In this document: one piece after another, positions 1-7,831 of the stretch
Position numbering within the stretch: the stretch's first letter is position 1
How the letters are laid out: the number at the start of each line of letters is the position of its first letter
NCBI GenBank assembly: GCA_021848345.1
Contig: JAJZUV010000006.1
Span: forward strand, 41,480 to 105,479
DNA length: 64,000 nucleotides
Source of the DNA: Pseudomonadota bacterium
GTDB taxonomy: Bacteria > Pseudomonadota > Gammaproteobacteria > Burkholderiales > Burkholderiaceae_C
Direction of reading: 5' to 3'
Program-made: the position numbers and the translations under genes
The notes under the pieces: model-generated
The model's database searches: none
What the model was told of the DNA's origin: nothing
The model's input: only the letters and a program-made list of their open reading frames with translations

Positions 1-396
1 TACCTGTGGTACCGGCGCAGCACGGCGGGGCTGCGGGTGCGCGCCATGGTGTCGAATCCGCTGCTCGCGCGGGCCCTGGGCATCGACACCCAGCGCCTGG
101 CCAGCCTCAGCTTCATCGTGGGCGTCGTGCTGGCCGGGCTGGCCGGGGTGCTGCTGGCGCCGCTGGTGCCGGTGGAGCCCGGCATGGGGGTGAACTTCCT
201 GCTGAACGCATTCTTCGCCCTGGTGGTGGGTGGGCTGGGGAGCTTCGGGGCCTTCGCCGGCGGGGTCACGGTGGTCGGCTCCGCGCAGTCGGTGCTCAGC
301 GGCATGTTCAGCAGCACCGTGGGCTACGCCGCGGTGCTGGTCGTCTCGGTGCTGTTTCTCTGGCTCAAACCCGATGGACTCTTTGCGCGACGCTAG
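1..396 (+). CDS. ABC transporter permease, LivH/UrtB-like (5' truncated)
   Basis: C-terminal 131 residues of an inner-membrane permease; the start lies outside the window. It has alternating hydrophobic segments and the HAAT-family permease ending with a conserved Gly-rich stretch (VVGGLGSFGAF, near residue 77) and a final LFLWLKPDGLF. In LivH/UrtB this subunit pairs with LivM/UrtC to form the channel. The stop codon overlaps the next gene, whose ATG is at 374, so the two are translationally coupled. The Gly-rich loop and the partners downstream look closer to urea/amide (Urt) than to leucine permeases, but substrate cannot be read from this fragment. Confidence 0.9.
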   Translation, partial: YLWYRRSTAGLRVRAMVSNPLLARALGIDTQRLASLSFIVGVVLAGLAGVLLAPLVPVEPGMGVNFLLNAFFALVVGGLGSFGAFAGGVTVVGSAQSVLSGMFSSTVGYAAVLVVSVLFLWLKPDGLFARR

Positions 397-2104
397 ACCC
401 GCCGCCGCCCTGGCCCTGGCGCTGGCGGCCTTCGGCTGGATCGCCGGCGGCTTTTCCTCCTACGAGCTCGGCCTGTACGTGATCTACGGCATCGCCACGC
501 AGGGGGTGGCGCTGTGCTGGGGGCGCCTGGGATTCCTGTCCCTGGGCAATGCGTTGTTCTTCGGCATGGGCGCCTACCTGTGCGGCGGGGTGATGAAGGC
601 CGCGGTCGCGCACCCCGCCTGGTACGCGGCGCTTCCGCTGGCACTGCTGCTGCCGGCCGCGCTGGCCTACCTGATCGCGCGCGCGCTGTTCGCCAGGGTC
701 GCGCGCAGCGGTCCGTATTTCGCGCTGGTCACGCTGGCCCTGTGCATGCTGGGCTATCTGGTGGCCCAGCAATGGACTTCGGTCACAGGGGGCTACAACG
801 GCATGCTGGGCATCCCGGGCCTGCCGGGTTTCGACCGCTACGGCGACCTGTACGGCGTGATCGTCGCCGTGGCGGTGGCCTCGACCTGGTTGCTCGGCAC
901 CCTGCTGGGCCGGCCGCTGGGCGTGGTGTGGAGCGGCATCGAACAGCACGAGCAGCGCATGCAGCTGTACGGCTACGCGACCGACCGCATCAAGGCCTGG
1001 GCCTTCGCGCTGTCGGCGCTGCTGGCCGCGCTGGCGGGTTGCCTGTTCGCCTGGCAGCAGGGCCTGGTGACGCCCCAGTCGATCGGTTTCGGGTTGTCCA
1101 CCGACCTGGTCATCTGGGCCGCGGTGGGCGGCAAGGCCAGTCCGCTTGGCTCCTTGCTGGGTGCCGTGGGCATCGGCTACGCGTCGATGCTGCTGCGCCA
1201 GCATTTCAGCCAGTGGGAGGTCGTGCTGGGGGCCATGTTCATCGCGGTGGTGCTGTTCCTGCCCCAGGGACTGGCCGGTTTGCTGCGCCGCCGTGCCGGC
1301 GGGTCGCACCCGCCGGCCGATGTGGACGCACCCGGCGCGCCCGCGCCCACCCAGCCCTTGCGCCTCGAATTGCGCGATCTGCGCGCTGCGCAGGGTGGCG
1401 TGCGCATTCTGGACGGACTCAGCCTGTCCCTGGACGGGCCGGGAATCCGCAGCGTCATCGGGCCCAACGGGGCCGGCAAGACCTCCACCTTTCACGCCAT
1501 CGTCGGCCAGCTTCCGCTGCGTGGCGGGGCCATCGTGCTCGACGGGCGCGACCTCGCCGGCTTGGAGCCGTGGCGTGTGGCTCGTCGCGGCGTCGGACGC
1601 AAATTCCAGGTCCCGACGGTGTTCGCGCGGCTCAGCGTGGCCGACAACCTGCGCCTGGCCCTGTGGGCCGGGCGTCTGCACGGGGCGGGCTGGCTGAGCC
1701 ATCGGCCCCTGCGCTGGCGCAGTCCGCTGCTGCAGGACCTGCAACAGCGCTTCCCGGTGCTGGCGTCGCAGGCGCAGGCGCGCGCCGGCGAGCTCTCGCA
1801 GGGCCAGCGCCAGGCCCTGGAGTTCGCGATGACCGTCCTCCCCGAGCCCCGCCTGGTGCTGCTCGACGAGCCCTGCGCCGGACTGTCGCCGGCCGAGACC
1901 GCGCACATGGCGCAGGCGATTCGCGCGGTGGTGGCGCGCATCGGAGCCGCGGCGCTGCTCATCGAGCACGACATCGGCGCGGTGGCGGCCATGGGCGGCG
2001 AGGTCTTCGTGCTGCACCAGGGGGCACTGCTGGCCCGTGGCGAGCTGGCGCAGGTGCAGGCCGACCCGGCCGTGCGCGCCGTCTACGCGGGAGGGCGCAA
2101 ATGA
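374..2104 (+). CDS. Fused ABC permease-ATPase (LivM/UrtC + LivG/UrtD)
   Basis: A 576-residue fusion. Residues about 1-300 are a polytopic permease of the LivM/UrtC type, including LGFLSLGNALFFGMGAY and GGYNGMLGIPG. Residues about 330-576 are an ABC ATPase: Walker A GPNGAGKT near 362, GVGRKFQVPTVF near 406, signature LSQGQ near 474, Walker B LVLLDEP near 494, then a switch His (IEHD). The GRKFQxPTVF and VFVLHQG segments resemble UrtD. The ATG at 374 was chosen because it overlaps the upstream permease by 23 nt; the frame is open further upstream only as antisense-like sequence. The stop overlaps the next ATG (ATGA). Substrate is unknown: urea, short amides or branched-chain amino acids are all possible. 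Confidence 0.9.
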   Translation: MDSLRDARPAAALALALAAFGWIAGGFSSYELGLYVIYGIATQGVALCWGRLGFLSLGNALFFGMGAYLCGGVMKAAVAHPAWYAALPLALLLPAALAYLIARALFARVARSGPYFALVTLALCMLGYLVAQQWTSVTGGYNGMLGIPGLPGFDRYGDLYGVIVAVAVASTWLLGTLLGRPLGVVWSGIEQHEQRMQLYGYATDRIKAWAFALSALLAALAGCLFAWQQGLVTPQSIGFGLSTDLVIWAAVGGKASPLGSLLGAVGIGYASMLLRQHFSQWEVVLGAMFIAVVLFLPQGLAGLLRRRAGGSHPPADVDAPGAPAPTQPLRLELRDLRAAQGGVRILDGLSLSLDGPGIRSVIGPNGAGKTSTFHAIVGQLPLRGGAIVLDGRDLAGLEPWRVARRGVGRKFQVPTVFARLSVADNLRLALWAGRLHGAGWLSHRPLRWRSPLLQDLQQRFPVLASQAQARAGELSQGQRQALEFAMTVLPEPRLVLLDEPCAGLSPAETAHMAQAIRAVVARIGAAALLIEHDIGAVAAMGGEVFVLHQGALLARGELAQVQADPAVRAVYAGGRK

Positions 2105-2799
2105 CCGGCGCGGGCGGTCTGGCCTTCGACGAGCTGCATGGCGGCTACGCCGACACCACGGTGGTGCGGGGAGTGTCCGGCACGGTCGGGCCGGGCCAGG
2201 TGCTGGGCGTGCTCGGGCGCAACGGCGTGGGCAAGAGCACCCTGCTCAAGATGCTGGGCGGAGTCGTCGTGCCGAGCGCCGGACGCGTGCTCTGGGACGG
2301 CGCCGACGTGACCCGCATGGCGCTGCAGCGCCGCCTCGGGCGCGGCATCAGCTACACGCCGCAGGACGACATCGTGTTCGGCGAACTCAGCGTGGCCGAC
2401 AACCTGTACCTGCATCTGGAGAACCGGAATCCAGCCCGCTACGCCGGGCTGCAGCAGGCCTTCCCGCTGCTCGCGCAGCGCCAGGCGCAACGCGCGGGCA
2501 CGCTCAGCGGGGGCGAGCGCAAGCTGGTGTCCTTCGCGCGCGCGCTGGCGCTGGAGGCGCCGCTGACCCTGCTGGACGAACCCACCGAGGGGGTCCAGCC
2601 GGAGAACGTCGAGCGCATGGGGCGTCTGGTGCGCGAGCGTTGCACGCGGGCAGCCTCGTTCGTCATCGTCGAGCAGCACCTGGAATGGGTGATGTCCATC
2701 GCCGACACCCTGCTGGTGCTGGATCACGGCGAGGTCGTGCTGCGCGGCGCCGCCGCCGAGCTCTCGCGCGCCGACGTCGAGCGCCACCTGGTGGTGTAG
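2101..2799 (+). CDS. ABC transporter ATP-binding protein, LivF/UrtE-like
   Basis: A 232-residue second ATPase of the HAAT importer. It shows Walker A GRNGVGKS (near residue 40), signature LSGGE, and Walker B followed by LLDEPTEGVQP. The PTEG(I/V)QP segment is typical of UrtE, the last ATPase of urea importers, while LivF usually has PS.GLAP. It starts at the ATG inside the ATGA overlap with the fused permease-ATPase, and it closes this transport operon. The protein would act on the cytoplasmic face as a heterodimer with the ATPase half of the upstream fusion. Family assignment is firm; the Urt-like substrate is inference. Confidence 0.9.
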   Translation: MTGAGGLAFDELHGGYADTTVVRGVSGTVGPGQVLGVLGRNGVGKSTLLKMLGGVVVPSAGRVLWDGADVTRMALQRRLGRGISYTPQDDIVFGELSVADNLYLHLENRNPARYAGLQQAFPLLAQRQAQRAGTLSGGERKLVSFARALALEAPLTLLDEPTEGVQPENVERMGRLVRERCTRAASFVIVEQHLEWVMSIADTLLVLDHGEVVLRGAAAELSRADVERHLVV

Positions 2800-2905
2800 A
2801 CCCGGCCCGCCGGTTCGCCGACGCTTGCCGGCAATTCCCGCGCGGGCGCAATAGACTCCTCGCATGGATGGCGCGGCCCGCGCCGCCCCCTGCCTGGAGC
2901 CTGCC

Positions 2906-3373
2906 ATGGAAAGCCGACCGCCGCTTCCGCCCTTCACCCGCGAGACCGCCATCCAGAAAGTCCGCATGGCCGAGGACGCCTGGAACACCCGCGACCCGGC
3001 GCGCGTGGCGCTGGCCTACACCGTCGACACGCGCTGGCGCAACCGCGCCGAATTCCCCCAGGGCCGCGAGCAGGTGCGAGGCTTCCTGGAGCGCAAGTGG
3101 GCGCGCGAGCTCGACTACCGCCTGATCAAGGAGCTGTGGGCCTTCGGCGAGGACCGCATCGCGGTGCGCTTCGCCTACGAATGGCACGACGACTCGGGCC
3201 AGTGGTACCGCAGCTACGGCAACGAGAACTGGCAGTTCGATGCCCACGGACTGATGGCGGTGCGCCACGCGAGCATCAACGACCTGCCCATCGCCGAGAC
3301 CGAGCGCAAGTACTTCTGGCCCCTGGGGCGCCGCCCCGACGACCATCCGGGGCTGTCGGAGCTCGGCCTCTGA
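2906..3373 (+). CDS. NTF2-like / DUF1348 family protein
   Basis: A 155-residue soluble protein of the nuclear-transport-factor-2-like superfamily (DUF1348, SnoaL-like fold). The pattern of an N-terminal helix ([10 protein letters not shown]), a RWRNR strand, a long [21 protein letters not shown] sheet region and a [10 protein letters not shown] ending matches this family. The ATG at 2906 is preferred because GGAG lies about 8 nt upstream; an in-frame ATG at 2864 has no ribosome-binding site. A TAGACT -10-like hexamer lies at 2852-2857. The family is a small cone-shaped fold with ligand pockets and mostly unknown roles. It lies 4 nt before the TPP enzyme gene, so the two are probably co-transcribed. 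Confidence 0.85.
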   Translation: MESRPPLPPFTRETAIQKVRMAEDAWNTRDPARVALAYTVDTRWRNRAEFPQGREQVRGFLERKWARELDYRLIKELWAFGEDRIAVRFAYEWHDDSGQWYRSYGNENWQFDAHGLMAVRHASINDLPIAETERKYFWPLGRRPDDHPGLSELGL

Positions 3374-3377
3374 GGCC

Positions 3378-5048
3378 ATGCCCGCAGCCGCCCAGGCCCT
3401 GCTGCGCACCCTCGTCGATGCGGGGGTCGACGTGTGTTTCACCAATCCCGGCACCTCGGAGATGCACTTCGTCGCCGCGCTGGACGCCGAGCCTCGCATG
3501 CGCGCGGTGCTCACGTTGTTCGAGGGCGTCGCCACCGGGGCCGCCGACGGCTATGCCCGCATGAGCGGCCGCCCGGCGGCCACGCTGCTGCACCTGGGCT
3601 GCGGCCTGGGCAACGGCCTGGCCAACCTGCACAACGCGCGCAAGGCGCGGGTGCCGCTGCTCAACATCGTCGGGGACCACGCCGCCGGCCACGCGCAGTA
3701 CGACACGCCGCTGCAGTCGGATATCGAGACCGTCGCGCGCAACGTGTCCGGCTGGTTGCGCCGCAGTGCCTCCAGTGCCTCGCTGTGCGGGGACGCGCTG
3801 GAGGCGCTGGCCGCCGCGCGGTCGGCGCCGGGCCAGGTGGCCACGCTGATCCTGCCGGCGGACGTGTCGTGGGGCGAAGCGGCCGAGGCGGCCGACGCGC
3901 GGCGCCCGTCCGCGCCCGCGCCGGCCCCCGCCCCCGCGGTGTCCGAGGACCTGGTGCGGGAAGTTGCCCGCGCGCTCGGCGCAGGGCGGCGTGCCGCGCT
4001 GCTGCTGGGCGGGCGCGCGTTGCGCGAGCCCCTGCTTCGACTGGCCGCGCGCATCGCGGCGCGCACCGGCGCGCGTCTGCTGGGCGAGGTGTTTCCCGCG
4101 CGCATGCAGCGCGGCGCGGGTCTGCCGGTGGTGGAGCGCCTGGCCTACCTGCCCGAGCTGGCCGCGGTGCAACTGGCCGAGCTCGACGAGCTCGTGCTGC
4201 TGGATGCGCGCGAACCGGTGTCCTTCTTCGCCTACCCGGGCAAGGCGGCGCGCCTGCTGCCGCCGGGCTGCCGGGTGCGCGCGCTGGCCGAGGCGCCATG
4301 CGACCTGCACGAGGCGCTCGAGCGTCTGGTCCGGCAGCTCGATGCGGGCAGCGCGCCGCCGTTGCTGCAGGCGGCGGCGCGCCCGCCCCGTCCGCGCGGC
4401 GCGCTCAATGCGCGCAAGGTCTGTCAGGCGCTGGGCCACCTGCTGCCCGAGGACGCCATCGTGGTCGACGAGGCGCAGACCTCGGGGGTCATGCTGCCGG
4501 CCTTCACCGCGGGCGCGCCGGCGCACGATCTGCTGGCGCTGACCGGCGGGGCGATCGGGCAGGGTCTGCCGCTGGCGCTGGGCGCCGCGGTGGCCTGCCC
4601 CGGGCGTCCGGTGATCGCGCTGGTGGGCGACGGCGCCGCCATGTACACGCCGCAGGCGCTGTGGAGCATGGCCCGCGAGGGCGCGCGGGTGATCGCCGTG
4701 GTGTTCAACAACCGGGCCTATTCGATCCTGGAGCTCGAGCTGCAGCGCGTCGGGGCGGGTCGCGCGCGAGGGCGTGCGCGCGCGCAGTTCGACCTGGCCC
4801 GGCCGGAGCTGGACTTCGTGCGCCTGGCCGAAGGCATGGGCGTGTCCGCGCGGCGGGCCGCCACGGCGCCGGAATTCCTCGCGGCACTCGAGCATGCGCT
4901 GGCGCATCCGGGCCCGCATCTTATCGAGGCCGTGGTGCCGCGCGCCTATGCGGGCCTGAAGCTGCGCCTGCTGCCGCGCCTGCTCGCCGCGCTGGACCGC
5001 CTGCCGCCGGGCATGGCCAGGGCGGTCAAGCGCGGCGTGGCCCCCTGA
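3378..5048 (+). CDS. Thiamine-diphosphate-dependent enzyme, acetolactate synthase large-subunit-like
   Basis: A 556-residue enzyme with the three-domain TPP fold. The N-terminal PYR domain carries the cofactor-activating Glu (LFEGVATGAADGYAR, Glu49). A central domain follows, then a C-terminal PP domain with the GDG...NN motif (GDGAAMYTPQ near 416 to VVFNN near 444) that binds Mg-diphosphate. Relatives are annotated as acetolactate synthase-like or benzoylformate decarboxylase-like. No small regulatory subunit gene is adjacent, so a biosynthetic acetolactate synthase is doubtful and a catabolic 2-oxoacid decarboxylase or carboligase is equally possible. A perfect hairpin directly follows the stop. 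Confidence 0.88.
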   Translation: MPAAAQALLRTLVDAGVDVCFTNPGTSEMHFVAALDAEPRMRAVLTLFEGVATGAADGYARMSGRPAATLLHLGCGLGNGLANLHNARKARVPLLNIVGDHAAGHAQYDTPLQSDIETVARNVSGWLRRSASSASLCGDALEALAAARSAPGQVATLILPADVSWGEAAEAADARRPSAPAPAPAPAVSEDLVREVARALGAGRRAALLLGGRALREPLLRLAARIAARTGARLLGEVFPARMQRGAGLPVVERLAYLPELAAVQLAELDELVLLDAREPVSFFAYPGKAARLLPPGCRVRALAEAPCDLHEALERLVRQLDAGSAPPLLQAAARPPRPRGALNARKVCQALGHLLPEDAIVVDEAQTSGVMLPAFTAGAPAHDLLALTGGAIGQGLPLALGAAVACPGRPVIALVGDGAAMYTPQALWSMAREGARVIAVVFNNRAYSILELELQRVGAGRARGRARAQFDLARPELDFVRLAEGMGVSARRAATAPEFLAALEHALAHPGPHLIEAVVPRAYAGLKLRLLPRLLAALDRLPPGMARAVKRGVAP

Positions 5049-5068
5049 GGACCGCGGCTCCGCGGTCC
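5049..5068. repeat. Perfect 9-bp inverted repeat in 27-bp intergenic spacer
   Basis: Arms GGACCGCGG and CCGCGGTCC are separated by CT. The repeat starts one base after the stop of the TPP enzyme gene and ends 7 bp before the ATG of the kinase gene. As RNA it would give a stable GC hairpin (8 bp if the loop is 4 nt). No T-run follows, so it is not a classical terminator; an mRNA-processing or attenuation role is possible. Confidence 0.6.
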
Positions 5069-5075
5069 CATACGC

Positions 5076-6659
5076 ATGGGCACGTCCACGCACGAGACGC
5101 GACCGAGGGCCCCCGCGGCGGGAGGCGGGTTGCAGGTCGACGCGCTGCGGGCCTGGCTGGAGGCCTCCACCGGACGCCCGGTGCGCCTGCTCGAGACCCA
5201 CCTGTCCTGGGTGCTGCTCGACGGCGAGCACGCCTGGAAGATCAAGAAGCCCCTGCGCCTGGGCTTCGTGGACTTCTCCACGCCGAAGGCGCGGCTCCAT
5301 GCCTGCCGCGAGGAGCTGCGCCTGAACCGACGCCTGGCTTCGTGGCTGTACCTCGACGTGGTGCCCGTGCGCGGCAGCCCGGCGCGGCCGCGCCTGGGCG
5401 GGGAGGGCCGCGCGATCGACCACGCGCTGCGCATGCGCCAGTTCCCGGACGACGCCCTGCTTGGCCGCCGCCTGGCCGAAGGCCGGCTCGACGGCGCCAC
5501 GGTGGACCGCCTGGCCGCGCGGCTCGCGGAGTTCCACCTGCGGGCGCCGCGCGCGGCACCCGATGCCGGCCACGGCGCGCCGGCACAGGTGCTGGGCGCC
5601 ACCGCCCAGGTGCTGACGGGACTCGCCGCGCGGGGCCCCGACCCCCGCCTTGCCGAGCTGGCGGCGTGGTGCGGAGCCGAGGGACGGCGCCTGCGCCGGC
5701 GTTTCGAGGCGCGCCTGCGCGATGGCTGGGTGCGCGAGGGTCACGGCGACCTGCATCTGGACAACCTGGTCGAGATCGACGGCGAGATCACCGCCTTCGA
5801 CTGCCTCGAATTCGACCCCTCGCTGCGCTGGATCGACGTGCAGGCCGACATCGCCTTCGCCTGCGTGGACCTGCAGGCCCACGGACGCGCCGATCTGGGC
5901 TGGCGCCTGCTCGACGGCTGGCTCGAGGCGATCGGCGACCATGCCGGCATGGCCGTGCATCGCTACTACATGGTCTACCGGGCCCTGGTGCGCGCGCTGG
6001 TGGTCGCGATCCGCCGCGCGCAGGGCGTGCCGGACGGCGGCACGGACTACCTGGCCGTGGCCGTCCGGCTCGCGCGCGCCCGCCAGCCGCGACTGCTCAT
6101 CACCCGCGGGCCTTCGGGCTCGGGCAAGAGCCGGCTGGCGCTGGCGCTGGTCGAGGCGACGGGCGCGGTGCGCCTGCGATCGGACGTCGAGCGCAAGCGC
6201 CTGTTCGGGCTCGGAGCCCTGCAGGCCGGCGATGCGCGGCGCGTCTACTCGGCACGGGCCACGCTTCGCACCTACGCCAGCCTGCGTCGGCGCGCGCGCG
6301 ACGTGCTCGCCGCGGGCTATCCGGTCATCGTCGACGCGGCGTTCCTGGACGCGACGCGGCGCCAGGCCTTCGCCGCGCTGGCGCGCGCCATGGGAGTGCC
6401 TTTCGCGCTGCTCGATTGCCATGCGGATCCCGCGCTGTTGCGCGAGCGCGTGCGGGCGCGGCGCCTGCGCGGCGACGACCCCTCGGAGGCCGACCTGCAA
6501 GTGCTCGAAGCGCAACTCGCGCGCACCGAGGCCCTGCGCCCCGAGGAGTGCGCGCTGTGCATCGACGTGGATACCGGCGTGCCGATCGACACCCCGGCGG
6601 TGGTCGCGCGCTGGGCGGCCCTGGCCGGCCGTGGCGCGGCCGCGGGGGGCGCTCCGTGA
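5076..6659 (+). CDS. Bifunctional aminoglycoside-phosphotransferase-like / P-loop kinase protein
   Basis: A 527-residue two-domain protein. The N-terminal half is an APH-fold kinase with a KIKKP nucleotide-site Lys (near residue 55) and the catalytic Brenner-type motif HGDLHLDN (near 223), followed by FDCLEFD with the metal-binding Asp. From about 340 a second, P-loop kinase domain begins with GPSGSGKS and continues with RSDVERKR, as in small-molecule kinases of the zeta-toxin/gluconate kinase type. This fusion is widespread in proteobacteria and its substrate is not known to me. Its TGA overlaps the GTG of the DHH phosphoesterase gene, implying coupled expression. Confidence 0.85.
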   Translation: MGTSTHETRPRAPAAGGGLQVDALRAWLEASTGRPVRLLETHLSWVLLDGEHAWKIKKPLRLGFVDFSTPKARLHACREELRLNRRLASWLYLDVVPVRGSPARPRLGGEGRAIDHALRMRQFPDDALLGRRLAEGRLDGATVDRLAARLAEFHLRAPRAAPDAGHGAPAQVLGATAQVLTGLAARGPDPRLAELAAWCGAEGRRLRRRFEARLRDGWVREGHGDLHLDNLVEIDGEITAFDCLEFDPSLRWIDVQADIAFACVDLQAHGRADLGWRLLDGWLEAIGDHAGMAVHRYYMVYRALVRALVVAIRRAQGVPDGGTDYLAVAVRLARARQPRLLITRGPSGSGKSRLALALVEATGAVRLRSDVERKRLFGLGALQAGDARRVYSARATLRTYASLRRRARDVLAAGYPVIVDAAFLDATRRQAFAALARAMGVPFALLDCHADPALLRERVRARRLRGDDPSEADLQVLEAQLARTEALRPEECALCIDVDTGVPIDTPAVVARWAALAGRGAAAGGAP

Positions 6660-7651
6660 GTCCGCCGGGCCGCCGCATCGACGTGTGCAACGGCGACGCC
6701 GACGGGCTGTGCGCCGTCGTGCAGTGGCGCCAGATCGATCCCGCGCCGGCCGAGCTGATCACCGGACTCAAGCGCGACATCGAACTGCTGGGCCGGGTGA
6801 GCGCCGGCGCGGGCGACGAGATCCTGGTCTGCGACCTGTCCATGCAACGCAATCTGCGCGAACTCCTGCGCCTGCTCGACGCGGGGGCCAGCGTGCGTTA
6901 TTTCGACCATCACGCGGCGGGGGACGTCCCGCGCCATCCCGGGCTGCAGGCGCATCTGGATTTCTCGCCCCGCATGTGCAGCAGCCTGCTGGTCGACCGC
7001 TTCCTGGGCGGTCGCCGGCGCGCCTGGGCCCTCGTGGGCGCCTATGGCGACAACCTGGCCGAGGTGGCCGATGCGCTGGCGCTGCGCGAGGGCCTCGACG
7101 CGGGCCGTCGCGCGGCGCTGCGCCGGCTCGGCGAGGCCGTGAACTACAACGCCTACGGCGACTCCGAGGCCGACGTGCTGATCCCCCCGGCGGATCTGTA
7201 TCGCCTGCTGCTGCGCTACGAGGACCCGTTGCTGCTGCTCGAACGCGAGCCCGTCGTCGGGCGCATCGACGCGCTGCGCGACGCCGACCTGCGGCAGGCG
7301 CTGGCCCTGGGTCCCTGGCGCGAAGGGGCGCGTTCGCGCATCTGGCGCCTGCCGGACGCCGCCTGGAGCCGCCGCGTGGGCGGAAGCCTGGCCAATCTGC
7401 TCGCCGGGCAGCGCCCGGCGCTGGCGCACGCGGTGCTGCGCGACACCGCCGCGGGCCCGCTGGTGGCCAGCGTGCGCGCCCCGTTGCGCGCGCCGTGGGG
7501 CACCCACGAGCTGTGCGCGCGGTTCGGCGGTGCCGGGCGCGCAGGGGCCGGCGGCATCGACGCCCTGCCGCCGGGCGAGTTGAAGCGTTTCGTCGATGCC
7601 TTCGACGCGGCGCAGTGGTCGCGAGGCCGCCGAGGGCGACAGCCTCGGTAG
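6656..7651 (+). CDS. DHH family phosphoesterase
   Basis: A 331-residue protein with the DHH superfamily pattern. An early NGDADGLCA motif (near residue 12) supplies an Asp ligand, ILVCDLS gives the second, and YFDHH (near 84) is the signature. A GDN motif (near 143) and a Gly-rich GGIDALPP end (near 303) suggest a DHHA1-like substrate domain. Family members hydrolyse phosphodiesters such as nanoRNA, pAp or cyclic dinucleotides with Mn(II); which one this protein uses is not visible. Relatives of this subgroup are sometimes named acetyltransferase without basis. The start is GTG, overlapping the upstream stop (GTGA). Confidence 0.85.
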   Translation: MSPPGRRIDVCNGDADGLCAVVQWRQIDPAPAELITGLKRDIELLGRVSAGAGDEILVCDLSMQRNLRELLRLLDAGASVRYFDHHAAGDVPRHPGLQAHLDFSPRMCSSLLVDRFLGGRRRAWALVGAYGDNLAEVADALALREGLDAGRRAALRRLGEAVNYNAYGDSEADVLIPPADLYRLLLRYEDPLLLLEREPVVGRIDALRDADLRQALALGPWREGARSRIWRLPDAAWSRRVGGSLANLLAGQRPALAHAVLRDTAAGPLVASVRAPLRAPWGTHELCARFGGAGRAGAGGIDALPPGELKRFVDAFDAAQWSRGRRGRQPR

Positions 7652-7831
7652 CGCGGCGGGTCCGGGCTCCGGCGCGCGCACGAGGCGAGACGGATACAAC
7701 TCGATACGCCACTTTGTCGCGGAATGGCCTGAAAATGGACCAAAAGCCGCGCCCCCGCGGGGTGCAGCGGCCAGGCACGGCCACGACGGCCGTCGCCAGT
7801 ACACTGGGATGCAGGGATCGAGGGGGGCGCC

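Noticed and set aside
5076..6659. Aminoglycoside resistance gene
   Set aside because: The APH fold is also used for many small-molecule kinases; the fused P-loop kinase and housekeeping-like context do not indicate drug resistance.
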